64,000 nucleotides of DNA, taken from the NCBI RefSeq assembly GCF_000332515.2, contig NZ_AOGZ02000013.1:186001-250000 (forward strand). The letters are read 5' to 3'. Numbering within the stretch: the stretch's first letter is position 1; each line of letters opens with the position of its first letter. Positions 18,957 to 29,877 of this stretch are shown in pieces. The stretch is from Leptospira wolbachii serovar Codice str. CDC (GTDB lineage: Bacteria > Spirochaetota > Leptospiria > Leptospirales > Leptospiraceae). A program made the translations under genes and the position numbers. A model generated the notes under the pieces. It was not told the origin of the DNA. It saw only the letters and a list, made by a program, of their open reading frames with translations, and did no database searches.

Positions 18957-20912
18957 GTGGAAAAGAAAACGCTGTTTCTTAAGAGAAATTCCTCTGTCTG
19001 GCTTCTACTCGTCATCAGCACTTTACTTTTCAATGCCCCCCTTCGGTCCTTTCCTCTTTCCATAGAAGAATCCAAAAACTATAGGGACATAGGAAAGTAT
19101 TTTGAATATGTTATCGTTCCCGAAAAAGAATCTAGTTTGGATCGAATTTTAAGGGAAGATACAATCTGGCGCCCCAATCCGAAAGCAACGATTTCATTTC
19201 CGCGCTTGAAAGATCCTTTGTGGATACGAATTACACTGATCCATTACGGGAACTTACCCCATACTTTCTTTTTGCACTTCTCAAGTCCGGTAGTAGATGT
19301 ATTTGAGTTACATACTCAGGTGAAAGGAAATTGGATCACGCAAGTCTCAGGGGAGCAAGTTCTTCAAAGAAACAAACCAATTTATTCTCACATCCCGGCT
19401 TTTCCTATTACCCTATCACCGGATGAAACAAGAACTATCTATGTAAAAATAAACTCTGCCAATCCAATCTTTAATTTTGTTTCAGTTTATAACTCTAGAA
19501 GTTTTATCGCATTTTCAAAGAAACAGGACATCTTCTTTGCCGCATACTTCGGTGCGGGGTTTATGATGTTTCTCTTTAGTTTATTTTTAGCACATACTTT
19601 ACGTTATAGAAAATTTTTCTATTATTTCTTTTACCTAGCAACAGTGCTCTTAATCAATTCGTTCTCAACTGGGTTTATGCAGTACATTGAGATAGGCAAT
19701 TCACATACTTGGAAAAACTATCTTTTTCCAATCACTATTTATTTGACTTCTGTATTTGGATTGTTATTCACCATTGAATTTTTAGAGACAGAGAAAAATT
19801 TCCCCAAAGCAACAAAACTAACAAAAGGATTTATCCTTCTATTTATATCTTTAATATTTTCAATTTTTTTCCTTGAGCTAAGAAACTTCATCCGACTAGG
19901 AGTAACACTCGTCATTATCCCTATAATGTTGGCATTGTCGATTTCTATGATGGCATTTTTCAAAAGCAAAAAGAAACTAGAGGTAATCCTTTTCCTATTT
20001 GCATTTGGATCCATCCTTATCGGAGGCGCTTTAAATTCACTCACTGTCCAAGGTTGGATTCGACCAATTCATTTGTCTTCTTATTCACTACCATTAGGTT
20101 CTGCGATAGAGGTTTTCTTTTTATCTATGGCATTAGTTCTAAAAGTATCGGATTACAGAAAGGCAACAGAAGAAAAACAGGAAATTGATCTACAATTAAA
20201 AATCGCGCAGAAACTTCAAAATGGTCTTTTGCCTAAGAAACGAACTCATGCCAATGGTCATGCGTTAGGATTTCGATATTCACCAGCTTCCGATATAGGA
20301 GGTGATTTTGTTCAAATCATTGTAAAAGATCATGAGATTGGCTTATTTTTATGTGATGTTTCTGGACATGGAATTCCGGCAGCGATGATTGCATCCATGA
20401 CAAAGGTTTCCTTACAAATTTGGGATGATTCTTTAGATAAACCTGCTTATGCTGCGGAGAGAATCCGATTGTCACTACTAAGTTCTCTCTCTGGTCATTT
20501 TTTAAGTGCCTTCTTTGTATATCTACATCCCGAAAAACAAACCATGAAAATTGCCAATGCAGGACACCATCCGATGGTATATTTAGATCGGAAGGGGAAT
20601 TTAGAACATATCACAAGTTATGGAAGAGCAATTAACGAGTATATAGAATCACAGATCGTTGAAAAAACACTCCCCCTTCCCAATTCAGGAACCTTGGTTT
20701 TATTTACCGACGGTGTGATTGAAGCAAGGAATGCCACTACTGGAGAATTATTTGGTGAAGAGCGTTTTTTTAACCTACTACAAACTTTAGCAGAACATGA
20801 TCCGCAAACAATCTGTGATCATGTAATCACAGAAGTGGAAAAATTTCAAAAGTCAAAACGATCTGACGATGACATTACAATATTAGCAATTTCTTTAGAG
20901 AAAGAAACTTAA
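18957..20912 (+). CDS. SpoIIE-type phosphatase with 7TM-DISM sensor
   Basis: Membrane-bound PP2C-family Ser/Thr phosphatase, probably acting on an anti-sigma-factor antagonist. After a signal/anchor helix come a periplasmic 7TMR-DISMED2-like beta domain (about 35-165), seven TM helices (about 180-380), a short coiled coil and a SpoIIE domain with SDIGGDFVQI, LCDVSGHGIPAAMIASM, NAGHHPMVYLD and VLFTDGVIEARN; the metal-binding Asp residues are intact. The GTG at 18957 is chosen because GGGGAAGGA lies just upstream; an in-frame ATG at 18876 would add 27 residues with no clear ribosome site. It overlaps the convergent kinase end by 4 bases. Confidence 0.9.
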   Translation: MEKKTLFLKRNSSVWLLLVISTLLFNAPLRSFPLSIEESKNYRDIGKYFEYVIVPEKESSLDRILREDTIWRPNPKATISFPRLKDPLWIRITLIHYGNLPHTFFLHFSSPVVDVFELHTQVKGNWITQVSGEQVLQRNKPIYSHIPAFPITLSPDETRTIYVKINSANPIFNFVSVYNSRSFIAFSKKQDIFFAAYFGAGFMMFLFSLFLAHTLRYRKFFYYFFYLATVLLINSFSTGFMQYIEIGNSHTWKNYLFPITIYLTSVFGLLFTIEFLETEKNFPKATKLTKGFILLFISLIFSIFFLELRNFIRLGVTLVIIPIMLALSISMMAFFKSKKKLEVILFLFAFGSILIGGALNSLTVQGWIRPIHLSSYSLPLGSAIEVFFLSMALVLKVSDYRKATEEKQEIDLQLKIAQKLQNGLLPKKRTHANGHALGFRYSPASDIGGDFVQIIVKDHEIGLFLCDVSGHGIPAAMIASMTKVSLQIWDDSLDKPAYAAERIRLSLLSSLSGHFLSAFFVYLHPEKQTMKIANAGHHPMVYLDRKGNLEHITSYGRAINEYIESQIVEKTLPLPNSGTLVLFTDGVIEARNATTGELFGEERFFNLLQTLAEHDPQTICDHVITEVEKFQKSKRSDDDITILAISLEKET

Positions 20913-23083
20913 GTAGATATCCAATAAGCTAGTTTCTTATATAAATCATTGGGATAAAATGGCTTAGATATAAAATCATTCATTCCTTCTGCATGGATTT
21001 TATCTTTTGTTTCCAATTGGGCTGACGCTGTTAAAGCAATAATGGGAAGGTTCTTCCAATCAGGATTCTCTCGAATGCGTTTTGTGGCCATATAACCATC
21101 CAAATTGGGCATATGTAAATCCATAAGAATCAAATCAATTTTACCATTTGCCAATTTAAGAAGCACCTCTTCTCCATCGGCAGCCTCTTCAGTTTCAATT
21201 CCCCATCGTTTTAAAAAGCGAACCACAATAGATCGGTTGATTTCGATGTCATCTGCAATGAGTATTCGTTTTCCTGATAAATCGGAAGATTTTTCCTTCA
21301 ATTGATGGATAGAAGCAGATGAGTTTAATTTTCCAATTTTACAAGGGAAGGAAAAGGAAAACCTCGACCCTTTGCCTAACTCTGATTCCAATTCTAAATT
21401 CCCATGCATCAACTCAACAAGTCCTTTTGAAATCGCAAGACCTAGGCCTGAACCTCCAAACTTTCGTGTCGTGTCCTGATTTGCTTGAGTGAATTTTTCA
21501 AACACATATTTTCGTTTATCAGGCGCAATTCCAATCCCCGTATCCTCTACTTCAAATCGGATCACCACCTGACTGTCGTTTTTTGATACTAATAAAACAC
21601 GAAGTATGATACCACCTTCTCTGGTAAACTTGACCGCATTCGACAATAAATTATTTAGGACTTGCAGCATACGAGTGGGATCAAAACAAATATATTCTGG
21701 TAAATTTTCATCAATCTCTGCTCGAAATGACAGGAGTTGTTCTTTCGCCTTAATTGCAAAGGAAGAAGAAACAGAACTGATAAAATCTTTAAGACTAAAA
21801 TCAATCTCCTCAATAATAATCATACGTTCTTCAATTTTATTAAAATCTAAAATATCATTGATCAATGTAAGAAGTGTTTCACTAGAAAAACGCAAGTTTT
21901 TAAGGTATTCAACTTGTTCCGGTTTTGGATTGTCCTCCATAAGCCACATAGAGAGTCCAATCACTGCATTTAAAGGCGTTCTCAGTTCATGACTCATACT
22001 AGAAAGAAATTCCGACTTCGCACGGTTCGCATCCTCAGCACGAATCCGCGAATCAATCAGTTCCCTTTCATATAAAACCATTTGGGAAATATCAAGTAAA
22101 ACCGAACGAGATCGAACCATCTCTCTGTTTTTTGAATAAATTGCTGTTGCCGAAACGTTTAAAAATACAGAACTTCCATCTTTACGAATCACTTCAAATC
22201 GCAAATTATCGATACGTCCTGTACTTTTAAAAACGGGAAAGTTATTTTGAAATATCTTTTTACTTTCTTCGGTAAGTAAATCAGACAACTTGATTTTCCC
22301 GATCAATTCTTCTTCAGAATAACCCAACCACTCCTGTTCCGTTCGATTGACTTTTACAAAAAAGCCATCTGCATCTAAACTGTGAAAACCAACGGGTGAA
22401 TTTTGGTATAAATCATCGATTTCAAATAAACGGTCTTCTATCAACTCCTTCTCTACTAAGACCTTTGCATTTCTTTTTAAAAGAAATATCATCCATAATA
22501 TAAATAAGGATAAAACGAAAAACAATCCACCGGATATCGCAACCAAGCGAATCGTATATTTACGATTTTCTTCTCTTTCGATATTTTCTTTCTCTAACTT
22601 CTGATCCAGAAGTTTATTCACTGCCATACGGAAAACATCCATCCGTCTTTTGCTTTCGATAAAATCTTTTTTTTGCGGCCGTTTTTGGGGAAAGTTTTTA
22701 ACAAAACTATGAACATATTCTAATTTTAATTGGTTAGCACGAATGATGGCTTCCAATTCAATTCTATACATAGGCTCACATTCCGCACGAAGAACCGCTT
22801 CAATAGTAGAAATATGTAATAAGGAATTTTTATAGGGTTCCAAAAACTCAGGATCGCCCGCAAGAAGATATCCACGCACTCCAGTTTCAGCATCTTTCAG
22901 ATACGATGAATAAGTATTTAACAGAGTGTTCCAACGGTTCTTCTCTTCAAATGAATTTCGATCCATCCGACTTTCGTATACTTGGTAAAAGAAGAAAAAG
23001 GAAGAAAAGAAAAGTAATACTAAAAGTCCCCAGAGAAATCCTATATAGAGGGAATCAAAGTGTTTTCTCAGGAAGTAATTCAT
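20909..23083 (-). CDS. Hybrid histidine kinase (CHASE3-PAS-HisKA-HATPase-REC)
   Basis: 724-aa inner-membrane sensor. Two TM helices (about 13-35 and 178-199) flank a CHASE3-like periplasmic helical domain (DAETGVRGYLLAGDPEFLEPY). PAS at about 220-335; HisKA with SMSHELRTPLNAVIGLS; HATPase with NAVKFTREGG, EDTGIGI and FGGSGLGLAISKGLV; and a C-terminal receiver with LIADDIEINRS and LILMDLHMPNLDGY. It would phosphorylate its own receiver and then pass phosphate to an unlinked Hpt protein or regulator. No output gene is adjacent; the next upstream gene is another kinase. Confidence 0.92.
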   Translation of the reverse strand: MNYFLRKHFDSLYIGFLWGLLVLLFFSSFFFFYQVYESRMDRNSFEEKNRWNTLLNTYSSYLKDAETGVRGYLLAGDPEFLEPYKNSLLHISTIEAVLRAECEPMYRIELEAIIRANQLKLEYVHSFVKNFPQKRPQKKDFIESKRRMDVFRMAVNKLLDQKLEKENIEREENRKYTIRLVAISGGLFFVLSLFILWMIFLLKRNAKVLVEKELIEDRLFEIDDLYQNSPVGFHSLDADGFFVKVNRTEQEWLGYSEEELIGKIKLSDLLTEESKKIFQNNFPVFKSTGRIDNLRFEVIRKDGSSVFLNVSATAIYSKNREMVRSRSVLLDISQMVLYERELIDSRIRAEDANRAKSEFLSSMSHELRTPLNAVIGLSMWLMEDNPKPEQVEYLKNLRFSSETLLTLINDILDFNKIEERMIIIEEIDFSLKDFISSVSSSFAIKAKEQLLSFRAEIDENLPEYICFDPTRMLQVLNNLLSNAVKFTREGGIILRVLLVSKNDSQVVIRFEVEDTGIGIAPDKRKYVFEKFTQANQDTTRKFGGSGLGLAISKGLVELMHGNLELESELGKGSRFSFSFPCKIGKLNSSASIHQLKEKSSDLSGKRILIADDIEINRSIVVRFLKRWGIETEEAADGEEVLLKLANGKIDLILMDLHMPNLDGYMATKRIRENPDWKNLPIIALTASAQLETKDKIHAEGMNDFISKPFYPNDLYKKLAYWIST

Positions 23084-23127
23084 GGAACCACCATTAAATA
23101 AAACAACAGAATGAATTTGTCAATTGA

Positions 23128-25053
23128 TTAAAGCATTGTCTTCCAAGCTGGGAAATATAAATCGAATTCTGTTCCTTTATCGACACTAGAATTAACAAGT
23201 ATAGTTCCTCCCATCTTCACCATAATTCCATAAATGATGGGCAACCCAAGCCCGGTTCCTTTACCACCTTTGGTAGTAAAGAATGGATCAAAAATTTTTT
23301 CTATAATTTCCGGCAATATACCCGAACCATTATCAGCAAATCCCAACTTCCAATACTCAGTGTTTTTCATAAATCCCACATGAAGTAACTCAGACTTTTC
23401 ATATAAGATTTTAGAGAGAGAGATTGTAATTTTTGGATTCGGGCTTTCTTGCAGCGCAAAGACGGCATTTTCATAAAGATTAGAAAGAATTTGGAAAATT
23501 TGAATTGGATCTGCATTCACGTAGGCAGGCTCATTCCCCAAATCTGTAAACAACGTGATTTGATTGGAAGATACTGTTCGCACCTCTTGTAAAACCTGCA
23601 AAAGATGTTCACGAAGATCCAATTGTTTGGAAATGGAATTATCAATTTTAGAATAAGTTAATATTTGTTGAATTAAATTTTTTGCCCTGTCTAACGATTT
23701 CGAAATTCCTTCAATGGCCGGTAAAGACTTTTGGATTGCTTCGTTTGTTTCAGTTTTAGACCATTCAGAATTTAAATAAGAAACATAGGCCAACATTGGC
23801 GTAAGAAGATTGTTAAAGTCATGAGCAATCCCACCAGCAAAGGTCCCTAAAGCTTCCAATTTTTGTGATTGGGCATAAGCTCTTTCTAGGACAATTTTTT
23901 CAGTGATGTCCTTTGCTTCGAGTACAATGTATAAAATTTTTCCAGAAGAATCGGTAAGCGAATAGAAATCGCAATCAAAATATTTTTCTCGTCCATCTAA
24001 CAAACTATAACTTACAAATACCTCAAAACTCTGATTCTTTAAGGCAAGTTTCATTCCATAGGTTAATTTTTTGATCGATTCTTGATCCGAGTTTGAAAAA
24101 ATAGATCGTATCAATTCCAATCCTTGGACATCTGTTTCGTCTCGTTCAAAAGACAATACAGCAGTGCGATTCATACGAATCACGTGACCCTGTAAGTCCA
24201 AAAGAAAGATTGCTTGTGACGAATTATTAAAAATACCTTTAAACAACTGTTCGTTGAGTTGAATAGAATGTTCTAATTCCGAAAGATCAGATATATCGTG
24301 AATGGTTCCAAAAATACGAAACCTCGATTCTTCGAACCTTTCGGCTTCCAACCAAAGATTTGCTTTTTTCTTTCCCACTTTAGTATTCAAAGTAACAATC
24401 ATTTCTTTAGAATGATTATCTTTTAAAAGGTCTTCCCATACTATTTTGATATGCTCATGTTCAGTTGGGTCGAGGAGTGACCATACCTTTTCCATAAGCG
24501 GAATTTCACCGAAATCAAAACCCAGAATTCGGTACAACTCTAATGACCATAAGGTATTCTTTTCTGGAAAAATAACTTCGAAATGACCAAGATGAGAAAT
24601 CTTTTGAGAACGAGTTAATAATTCTTCTCCATGAACCAACATGTCCCAAGCTTTTTTTTGGGAAATTTTCAATCTGTAAGCTTCTAACTCACGATTTACA
24701 ACAAACGGAAGTTTAATGATAGAAGACTTTGGCAAAAATTCTGCTGCACCCAAATTGAGAAATTCAGAAGCGGCTTCCTCTGGAAGAAATTCTGTCACTA
24801 AAATCACAGGTAAATCTGGATTGATTTCTTTGACTCTAGAGATGACATAACGGCCATCAAAATCAGGCAGGTAAAAGTCAGAAATGATGATATCCCAAGT
24901 TTCATCTTTGATTCGTTGTTCAAATTCTGCTTTCCACTCGGCCCTTTCGGCAAAAATAGAAAAACCAAAGTTTTGAAGGACCGACACAATTGCTTTGTAA
25001 GAAGCAAGAGAATCTTCTACGATCAAAACATTGAGTTTCTTTTGAATGTCCAT
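23128..25053 (-). CDS. Histidine kinase with N-terminal receiver and PAS domains
   Basis: 641-aa soluble kinase: receiver at about 8-125 ([25 protein letters not shown]), two PAS-like domains at about 150-395, HisKA with [17 protein letters not shown] (HDFNN subtype) and HATPase with [19 protein letters not shown] and [15 protein letters not shown]. The N-terminal receiver suggests it sits in the middle of a phosphorelay, possibly downstream of the hybrid kinase encoded next to it (45 bases away). It is preceded, 8 bases upstream, by the patatin gene and is probably co-transcribed with it. Confidence 0.9.
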   Translation of the reverse strand: MDIQKKLNVLIVEDSLASYKAIVSVLQNFGFSIFAERAEWKAEFEQRIKDETWDIIISDFYLPDFDGRYVISRVKEINPDLPVILVTEFLPEEAASEFLNLGAAEFLPKSSIIKLPFVVNRELEAYRLKISQKKAWDMLVHGEELLTRSQKISHLGHFEVIFPEKNTLWSLELYRILGFDFGEIPLMEKVWSLLDPTEHEHIKIVWEDLLKDNHSKEMIVTLNTKVGKKKANLWLEAERFEESRFRIFGTIHDISDLSELEHSIQLNEQLFKGIFNNSSQAIFLLDLQGHVIRMNRTAVLSFERDETDVQGLELIRSIFSNSDQESIKKLTYGMKLALKNQSFEVFVSYSLLDGREKYFDCDFYSLTDSSGKILYIVLEAKDITEKIVLERAYAQSQKLEALGTFAGGIAHDFNNLLTPMLAYVSYLNSEWSKTETNEAIQKSLPAIEGISKSLDRAKNLIQQILTYSKIDNSISKQLDLREHLLQVLQEVRTVSSNQITLFTDLGNEPAYVNADPIQIFQILSNLYENAVFALQESPNPKITISLSKILYEKSELLHVGFMKNTEYWKLGFADNGSGILPEIIEKIFDPFFTTKGGKGTGLGLPIIYGIMVKMGGTILVNSSVDKGTEFDLYFPAWKTML

Positions 25054-25061
25054 TGTATTTA

Positions 25062-25928
25062 TTATTGATTAAAAAAACCAAATACAGGTAATTCTAAATC
25101 TCCCAAAATCTCAGCCTTGTGTCGGTAGGCAGTTCCTCTACCTTCGGCAAGCGCAAATTTACCCTTAGAAAAATCATTAGGAGATAAATAAGGAGTGTTT
25201 GTTTCTAATCGAATGAGTTTTTTCCCTTTTTCTTTTGCCAATAAAGATTTTAAGTCCTCGGATTCAGATTCAATAATTTGGACAGAAGCATCTAACGCTC
25301 GCTTCATGGTATTTCGACTTAATGGTCTGTGATTGTTGATTTGGTGGATTACAATGCGGTCGATACTTGGATCTAAAATTAATTCTTTGATGGGTTCACC
25401 ATCACCGATGCCACCATCCAAAAACTCTTCTCCTTGAAATTCTTGGACTTCATACAAAAAAGGAAAGGCAATGGATGCCATTACTGCATCGAGTACGTTT
25501 CCTTCTGTTATGAGTTCTCGTTTGTTTTTGGAAAGATTGGATACAGCTATTCCTAGTTTAATAGGTAAGTCAGAAAACTTTTTATTCCCAAGATATGGAT
25601 ATAAAATGTCACGCGTGGCTTTGCCAGTCAAAACTCCGCTGTAGCCGTTTAAGCCTTTTCGCAGCAACCGGCCAAGCATAGTCAGGGAATTTCCTTCCCA
25701 AAAATCTTTTTTTCGCAATCCCAAAACAAGAGATTCAAAGTCGACCATCTCTCTTCCCGTTGCATACAAAGCACCGATCATAGCACCAGAGCTGGAACCT
25801 GTGACCACTGCGGGTTTAAAGCCAATTTCCTGTAACCCGCGGACAAAACCCGTATGGGCAAAAAAACCAAAAAACGCAGATTTTAAACAGAGGGCAGAAT
25901 ACTTTTTAGGGAAGAAGAGTTCTATCAT
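25062..25928 (-). CDS. Patatin-like phospholipase (RssA-type)
   Basis: 288-aa lipid acyl hydrolase with a Ser-Asp dyad: GSSSGAMIGALYATG gives the GxSxG nucleophile at about residue 45 and FLDGGIGDGEPI the DG(G) catalytic Asp. The usual glycine-rich oxyanion loop at the N-terminus is unusual here (SAFFGFFAHTGFVRGL), with Phe where Gly or Arg is normal, so activity could be altered. No signal peptide. It is first in a likely operon with the downstream receiver/PAS kinase (8-base gap). The substrate is unknown; membrane phospholipid is the family norm. Confidence 0.87.
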   Translation of the reverse strand: MIELFFPKKYSALCLKSAFFGFFAHTGFVRGLQEIGFKPAVVTGSSSGAMIGALYATGREMVDFESLVLGLRKKDFWEGNSLTMLGRLLRKGLNGYSGVLTGKATRDILYPYLGNKKFSDLPIKLGIAVSNLSKNKRELITEGNVLDAVMASIAFPFLYEVQEFQGEEFLDGGIGDGEPIKELILDPSIDRIVIHQINNHRPLSRNTMKRALDASVQIIESESEDLKSLLAKEKGKKLIRLETNTPYLSPNDFSKGKFALAEGRGTAYRHKAEILGDLELPVFGFFNQ

Positions 25929-25965
25929 AAGCTTTTACTAAGTTTAGAAACAGACTACGTCCATG

Positions 25966-28476
25966 TCAGCCACGAAGTAATTTGGAAACTAAAACTTTTG
26001 TCATATCGTAGAGTATTACCCCCACAAATGCAACCAGTATCGCTGATGAAAACTGCAGAAAATTAAGTGGGACAAACCGGAACATTGTATTCATTCCGGG
26101 CAAATACATAGATAAAACTAGTACACCGATAGTTCCAGCAAAGACATAACGAATGATTGGATTGGGCATTCGCATCCGGCTCCACATAGACTCATGCAAC
26201 GACCTGTTAGCTAGGATTAAAAATAAATTAGAAAATACTAATGTAACAAAAGTCGCCGTACTCACCACCTTGGGCGAAGAAGTTCCCTTTAGGAACAATT
26301 CAGTAATCCAATAGGAAGACACAACCGATAACAGGGAAAATGCCCCCTGAATGAGTGAGTTGATGAACAATTCACGATCTAACAAAGGTTCTTTGGTTTT
26401 CCTCGGTTTTCTTTTCATCAAATCAGATTCAGCTGATTCCCTTTCAAAAACGATTGTACAAGTCGGGTCGATTACCATTTCCATAAATACAATATGGATT
26501 GCCGATAGTACTATGATCGGCCAATCGAAAATAATTGGAAAAAAAGTAATACCTACTATCGGGATATGAACGCCAATGAGATAACCCAAAGCTTTTTTTA
26601 AGTTATCAAAAATTTGTCTTCCTATTCGAACAGATTCCAATATGGAAGAAAAAGAATCATCTAACAACACGATATCGGCAGCCTCACGTGCTACATCCGT
26701 TCCCCTCTCACCCATAGCCACACCAATGTTTGCAGTACGTAGTGCAGGTGCGTCATTCACTCCATCTCCAGTCATGGCAACAATCTCACCATCGGCTTTT
26801 AACATCCGCACAATGCGCCATTTGTCTTCAGGACTCACTCTTGAAAAAACATTACACTTGCGTATGACTTTTTGCATCTCCTCTTCACTCAAATTCGAAA
26901 ATTCTTTTCCCGTATATACCAAGTCGGATTGCTTCAACCCAATTTGACTTGCAATGTTCTTTGCCGTTTCTGGATAATCACCCGTGATCATTATGACCCG
27001 AATCCCAGAATCATAAGCAGTTTTGACAGCTAAAGGAACTATTTCTCGAATCGGATCTAAAAATGCCAATAGACCATAAAACAAATAATCGATATGATTT
27101 CTTTCCTCGGGAATCTCATTCAAAGGAGACTTGGATTTAGCAACACCAAGAACTCGAAAACCTTTATTTGCCAATTCATTGGTTTTAGTTGTCCAAAAAT
27201 CCAATTCAGAAGAATTAAATTTACACAAATCAAAAATTGCTTCGGGAGATCCTTTTGCATAACTAACGTACGTTTCACCCTCTTTCAAAACACGAACCAT
27301 TGTTAAATGGTCTGGTGTTAATGGAAAATCTTGGACTGATAATAAAGCGGAATCCTCTCTTTCATGGAATAAAACCAAACAATCGGAGATTGCAATGTCC
27401 ATTGGATCGAAACTAGGATGTTTGGAAGCACAGTAAGCAATATGGAGTAAATTTTTTGTTTCCTTTGACAGATTTGAATTGGGATTCAATTCGACAGTTT
27501 CCGATTCTGTGACAACTATCCCAATTTTCATTTTATTCTGAGTAATCGTCCCCGTTTTATCGGAACAAAGAACTGTAGCTGCTCCTAAAGTTTCAATGAT
27601 GGAAGAACGCCTTACCAAAACATTTTTAGTGCTCAAACGAAATGCACCTAACGCAAAGAATATGGTCATTACCAAAGGAAGTTCTTCTGGCATGAGTCCA
27701 ATGGCAAGTGTCAGTCCAGAAAGTAATCCTTGTAACCATTGGCTTTTGACAATCCCGAAGTAGAGAGCAAGAATCACACACAATGAGGCTGCAACGATAA
27801 AAAGGTTACGAACTAGACGTGCGACCTCTACCTCAAGTAAAGTTCTGCCAATGGCCTCATCAGCAATTTTTCGCCCAATCTTACCGATCTCGGTATGATT
27901 CCCCACTGCCTTCACACGGCAAACCCCTTCCCCACTAACAACTAACGAACCGCAGAAGACTGGATTTGATTGTGATTTGGTAACTGGTACTGATTCTCCA
28001 GTAAGGAGAGATTCATCACAGGAAAACATTCGATCGGATACAAGTTCAGAGTCAGCAGGGACCCTATCCCCTTCGTTCAAAATCAACAAATCATCATAGA
28101 CTACATCTTTTCCTTCGATGCGAATGATTTGTTGGTCTCGGATGACATTAGTCCTCGGACTCGCTAAGGAACGTAAAGCTGAGATTGCCGTTTCTGTCTT
28201 TTTCTCTTGGTAAAAAGTGATCGTTATGATCCCCACAACAGAGAACAATAACAACAATGCCTCTCCCCGATCGCCCAAAAGCAAATAGACAATACTTATG
28301 GAAATGAGAAGCAAAATCATCGGCTCCATTACCACTCCCAATAACATCTGAAAGATTCCTTTTTTTTTGGAGGAGCTGATTTCATTGGCACCGTACTTCG
28401 TACGGTTTTTTCTGACTTGTTCCTGGGTTAACCCCATGAGGATGTATTCTGAAATTTGTTTTGGAATCGAAGGCAT
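25966..28476 (-). CDS. P-type cation-transporting ATPase (type II-like)
   Basis: 836 aa from ATG 28476. It has the N-terminal cation-ATPase domain (GLTQEQVRKNRTKYGANEI), actuator loop TGESVPV, phosphorylation site SDKTGTITQNKMK, ATP-binding KGSPEAIFD and hinge MTGDGVNDAPALRTANIG. The M4 motif reads PEELP rather than the PEGLP of Ca2+ pumps or PEMLP of MgtA, so the ion is uncertain; Ca2+, Mn2+ or another divalent ion is possible. An open frame upstream to 28635 would run into the divergent C69 peptidase, whose start is fixed by its N-terminal Cys, so the shorter start is used. Confidence 0.9.
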   Translation of the reverse strand: MPSIPKQISEYILMGLTQEQVRKNRTKYGANEISSSKKKGIFQMLLGVVMEPMILLLISISIVYLLLGDRGEALLLLFSVVGIITITFYQEKKTETAISALRSLASPRTNVIRDQQIIRIEGKDVVYDDLLILNEGDRVPADSELVSDRMFSCDESLLTGESVPVTKSQSNPVFCGSLVVSGEGVCRVKAVGNHTEIGKIGRKIADEAIGRTLLEVEVARLVRNLFIVAASLCVILALYFGIVKSQWLQGLLSGLTLAIGLMPEELPLVMTIFFALGAFRLSTKNVLVRRSSIIETLGAATVLCSDKTGTITQNKMKIGIVVTESETVELNPNSNLSKETKNLLHIAYCASKHPSFDPMDIAISDCLVLFHEREDSALLSVQDFPLTPDHLTMVRVLKEGETYVSYAKGSPEAIFDLCKFNSSELDFWTTKTNELANKGFRVLGVAKSKSPLNEIPEERNHIDYLFYGLLAFLDPIREIVPLAVKTAYDSGIRVIMITGDYPETAKNIASQIGLKQSDLVYTGKEFSNLSEEEMQKVIRKCNVFSRVSPEDKWRIVRMLKADGEIVAMTGDGVNDAPALRTANIGVAMGERGTDVAREAADIVLLDDSFSSILESVRIGRQIFDNLKKALGYLIGVHIPIVGITFFPIIFDWPIIVLSAIHIVFMEMVIDPTCTIVFERESAESDLMKRKPRKTKEPLLDRELFINSLIQGAFSLLSVVSSYWITELFLKGTSSPKVVSTATFVTLVFSNLFLILANRSLHESMWSRMRMPNPIIRYVFAGTIGVLVLSMYLPGMNTMFRFVPLNFLQFSSAILVAFVGVILYDMTKVLVSKLLRG

Positions 28477-28530
28477 ATTCTTATTTGATTTGGTCTTGTA
28501 TTTTAAAAGAAATCTGTTTAACATTCTAGA

Positions 28531-29877
28531 ATGTGTGACACCTCTCTTGCCACTGAAAAATTTACCAAGACTCAAAAAAGAATCTTTGCCAAAAACTCGG
28601 ATCGCGAACCAAACGAAGCACAAGCCATACTTCACGTTCCTCGTTTAGAACATAAAAAAGGTTCTTTATTACGTACAACTTATATAGAAATTCCCCAAAC
28701 TCCCGTTACTTATGAAGTTTTTTTAAGTAAACCCTTCCATATGTGGGGTGCTGAAATGGGTGTGAATGAATTTGGTCTTTGTATTGGAAATGAAGCAGTT
28801 TTTACGAACTTAAAAATTTCTAAAAAAAACGATGGTTTAACTGGAATGGACCTAATTCGTTTAGCATTAGAACGATGTAAGTCTGCAAAAGATGGGTTGT
28901 TTCTTATCACCGAATTACTAGAGAAATACGGACAAGATGCTTGCGGTGGGTATGAAAATAAGTCGTTTTTCTATCATAACAGTTTCATTATTGCTGACCG
29001 TAAGGATGGTTACGTTTTAGAAACTGCTGACAGGTATTGGGTGGCAAAAAAAATAGATTCGTTTTATGCCATATCTAATGGACTTACCATTGGTTCCGAC
29101 TTTGACTACTCTTCTCCTAATCTAATTGATAAATTACGAAAGACATCCAATAGAGATTTTTCTTTTAAAGATCATTTTAGTGATCAGTTTTACACATACA
29201 TGAGTCACTGTAAAGACAGAAGAAAATTACACGAAAACACGGCAGAGAATTTAGAGAAAGAAACGGCTAGTTATACAGCCAAACAGGCAATGGAAACTTT
29301 AAAAACACATTTCGTTGAAACGGACGAATTTGAGCCATCTTCTTCTTCGATGAAGTCTCTCTGTTTACATGCAACAGGCCCCACTACTCCGAACCAAACG
29401 AACGGAAGTCTAATTGTAGAATGGGATACCTCAGAAACCAACCAAGATCCACTTAGAGTGTTTTATACAGGGACTTCTACTCCTTGTTTAAGTTTGTTTA
29501 AACCCTTCTTTTTTGGGACAAAAAATTTCCTGGATTCTTCTAGTCTATTATCAAAGCAAGCCTATTCAGAAACCTTATGGTGGTTACACGAATCAATTGC
29601 GAGAAAATCAAATTTTGATTACCAAGCAGTTCGTTCTATATTAGTTCCTGCATTGATTGGGTTACAAGAATCGGTTTTTAATATCTCAAAAGAATTCCTA
29701 TCTCCTCAGAAAAAGGAAGAAGTCCAATGGCGTTTTCTAAAAGACCATGTCAATATACTCAAGAAAGTAGATGAAGAATTGATACATTCTAAGATTGGAA
29801 GGAGTCGGTGGCAAAATCCACTCTTTCAAATTTACTGGTCAGGACAAAATCGGAAACTAGGAATTCCTTTCCGCTAA
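28531..29877 (+). CDS. Secernin-like peptidase family C69 protein
   Basis: 448 aa beginning Met-Cys-Asp-Thr. In this Ntn-hydrolase family the Met is removed and Cys2 becomes the catalytic nucleophile, which also fixes the start. Other matches are FAKNSDREPNEAQ, the GVNEFGLCIGNEAVF segment and the GLTGMDLIRLALERCKSA helix, all typical of secernin/dipeptidase-A-like proteins. It would be cytosolic; substrates are unknown. It is divergent from the P-type ATPase (54-bp gap) and its 3' end overlaps the convergent glycerate kinase by 21 bases. Confidence 0.85.
   Translation: MCDTSLATEKFTKTQKRIFAKNSDREPNEAQAILHVPRLEHKKGSLLRTTYIEIPQTPVTYEVFLSKPFHMWGAEMGVNEFGLCIGNEAVFTNLKISKKNDGLTGMDLIRLALERCKSAKDGLFLITELLEKYGQDACGGYENKSFFYHNSFIIADRKDGYVLETADRYWVAKKIDSFYAISNGLTIGSDFDYSSPNLIDKLRKTSNRDFSFKDHFSDQFYTYMSHCKDRRKLHENTAENLEKETASYTAKQAMETLKTHFVETDEFEPSSSSMKSLCLHATGPTTPNQTNGSLIVEWDTSETNQDPLRVFYTGTSTPCLSLFKPFFFGTKNFLDSSSLLSKQAYSETLWWLHESIARKSNFDYQAVRSILVPALIGLQESVFNISKEFLSPQKKEEVQWRFLKDHVNILKKVDEELIHSKIGRSRWQNPLFQIYWSGQNRKLGIPFR

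Noticed and set aside
28477..28635. N-terminal extension of the P-type ATPase
   Set aside because: Would overlap the divergent C69 peptidase, whose Met-Cys start is fixed by its catalytic Cys; the shorter start matches the family N-terminus.
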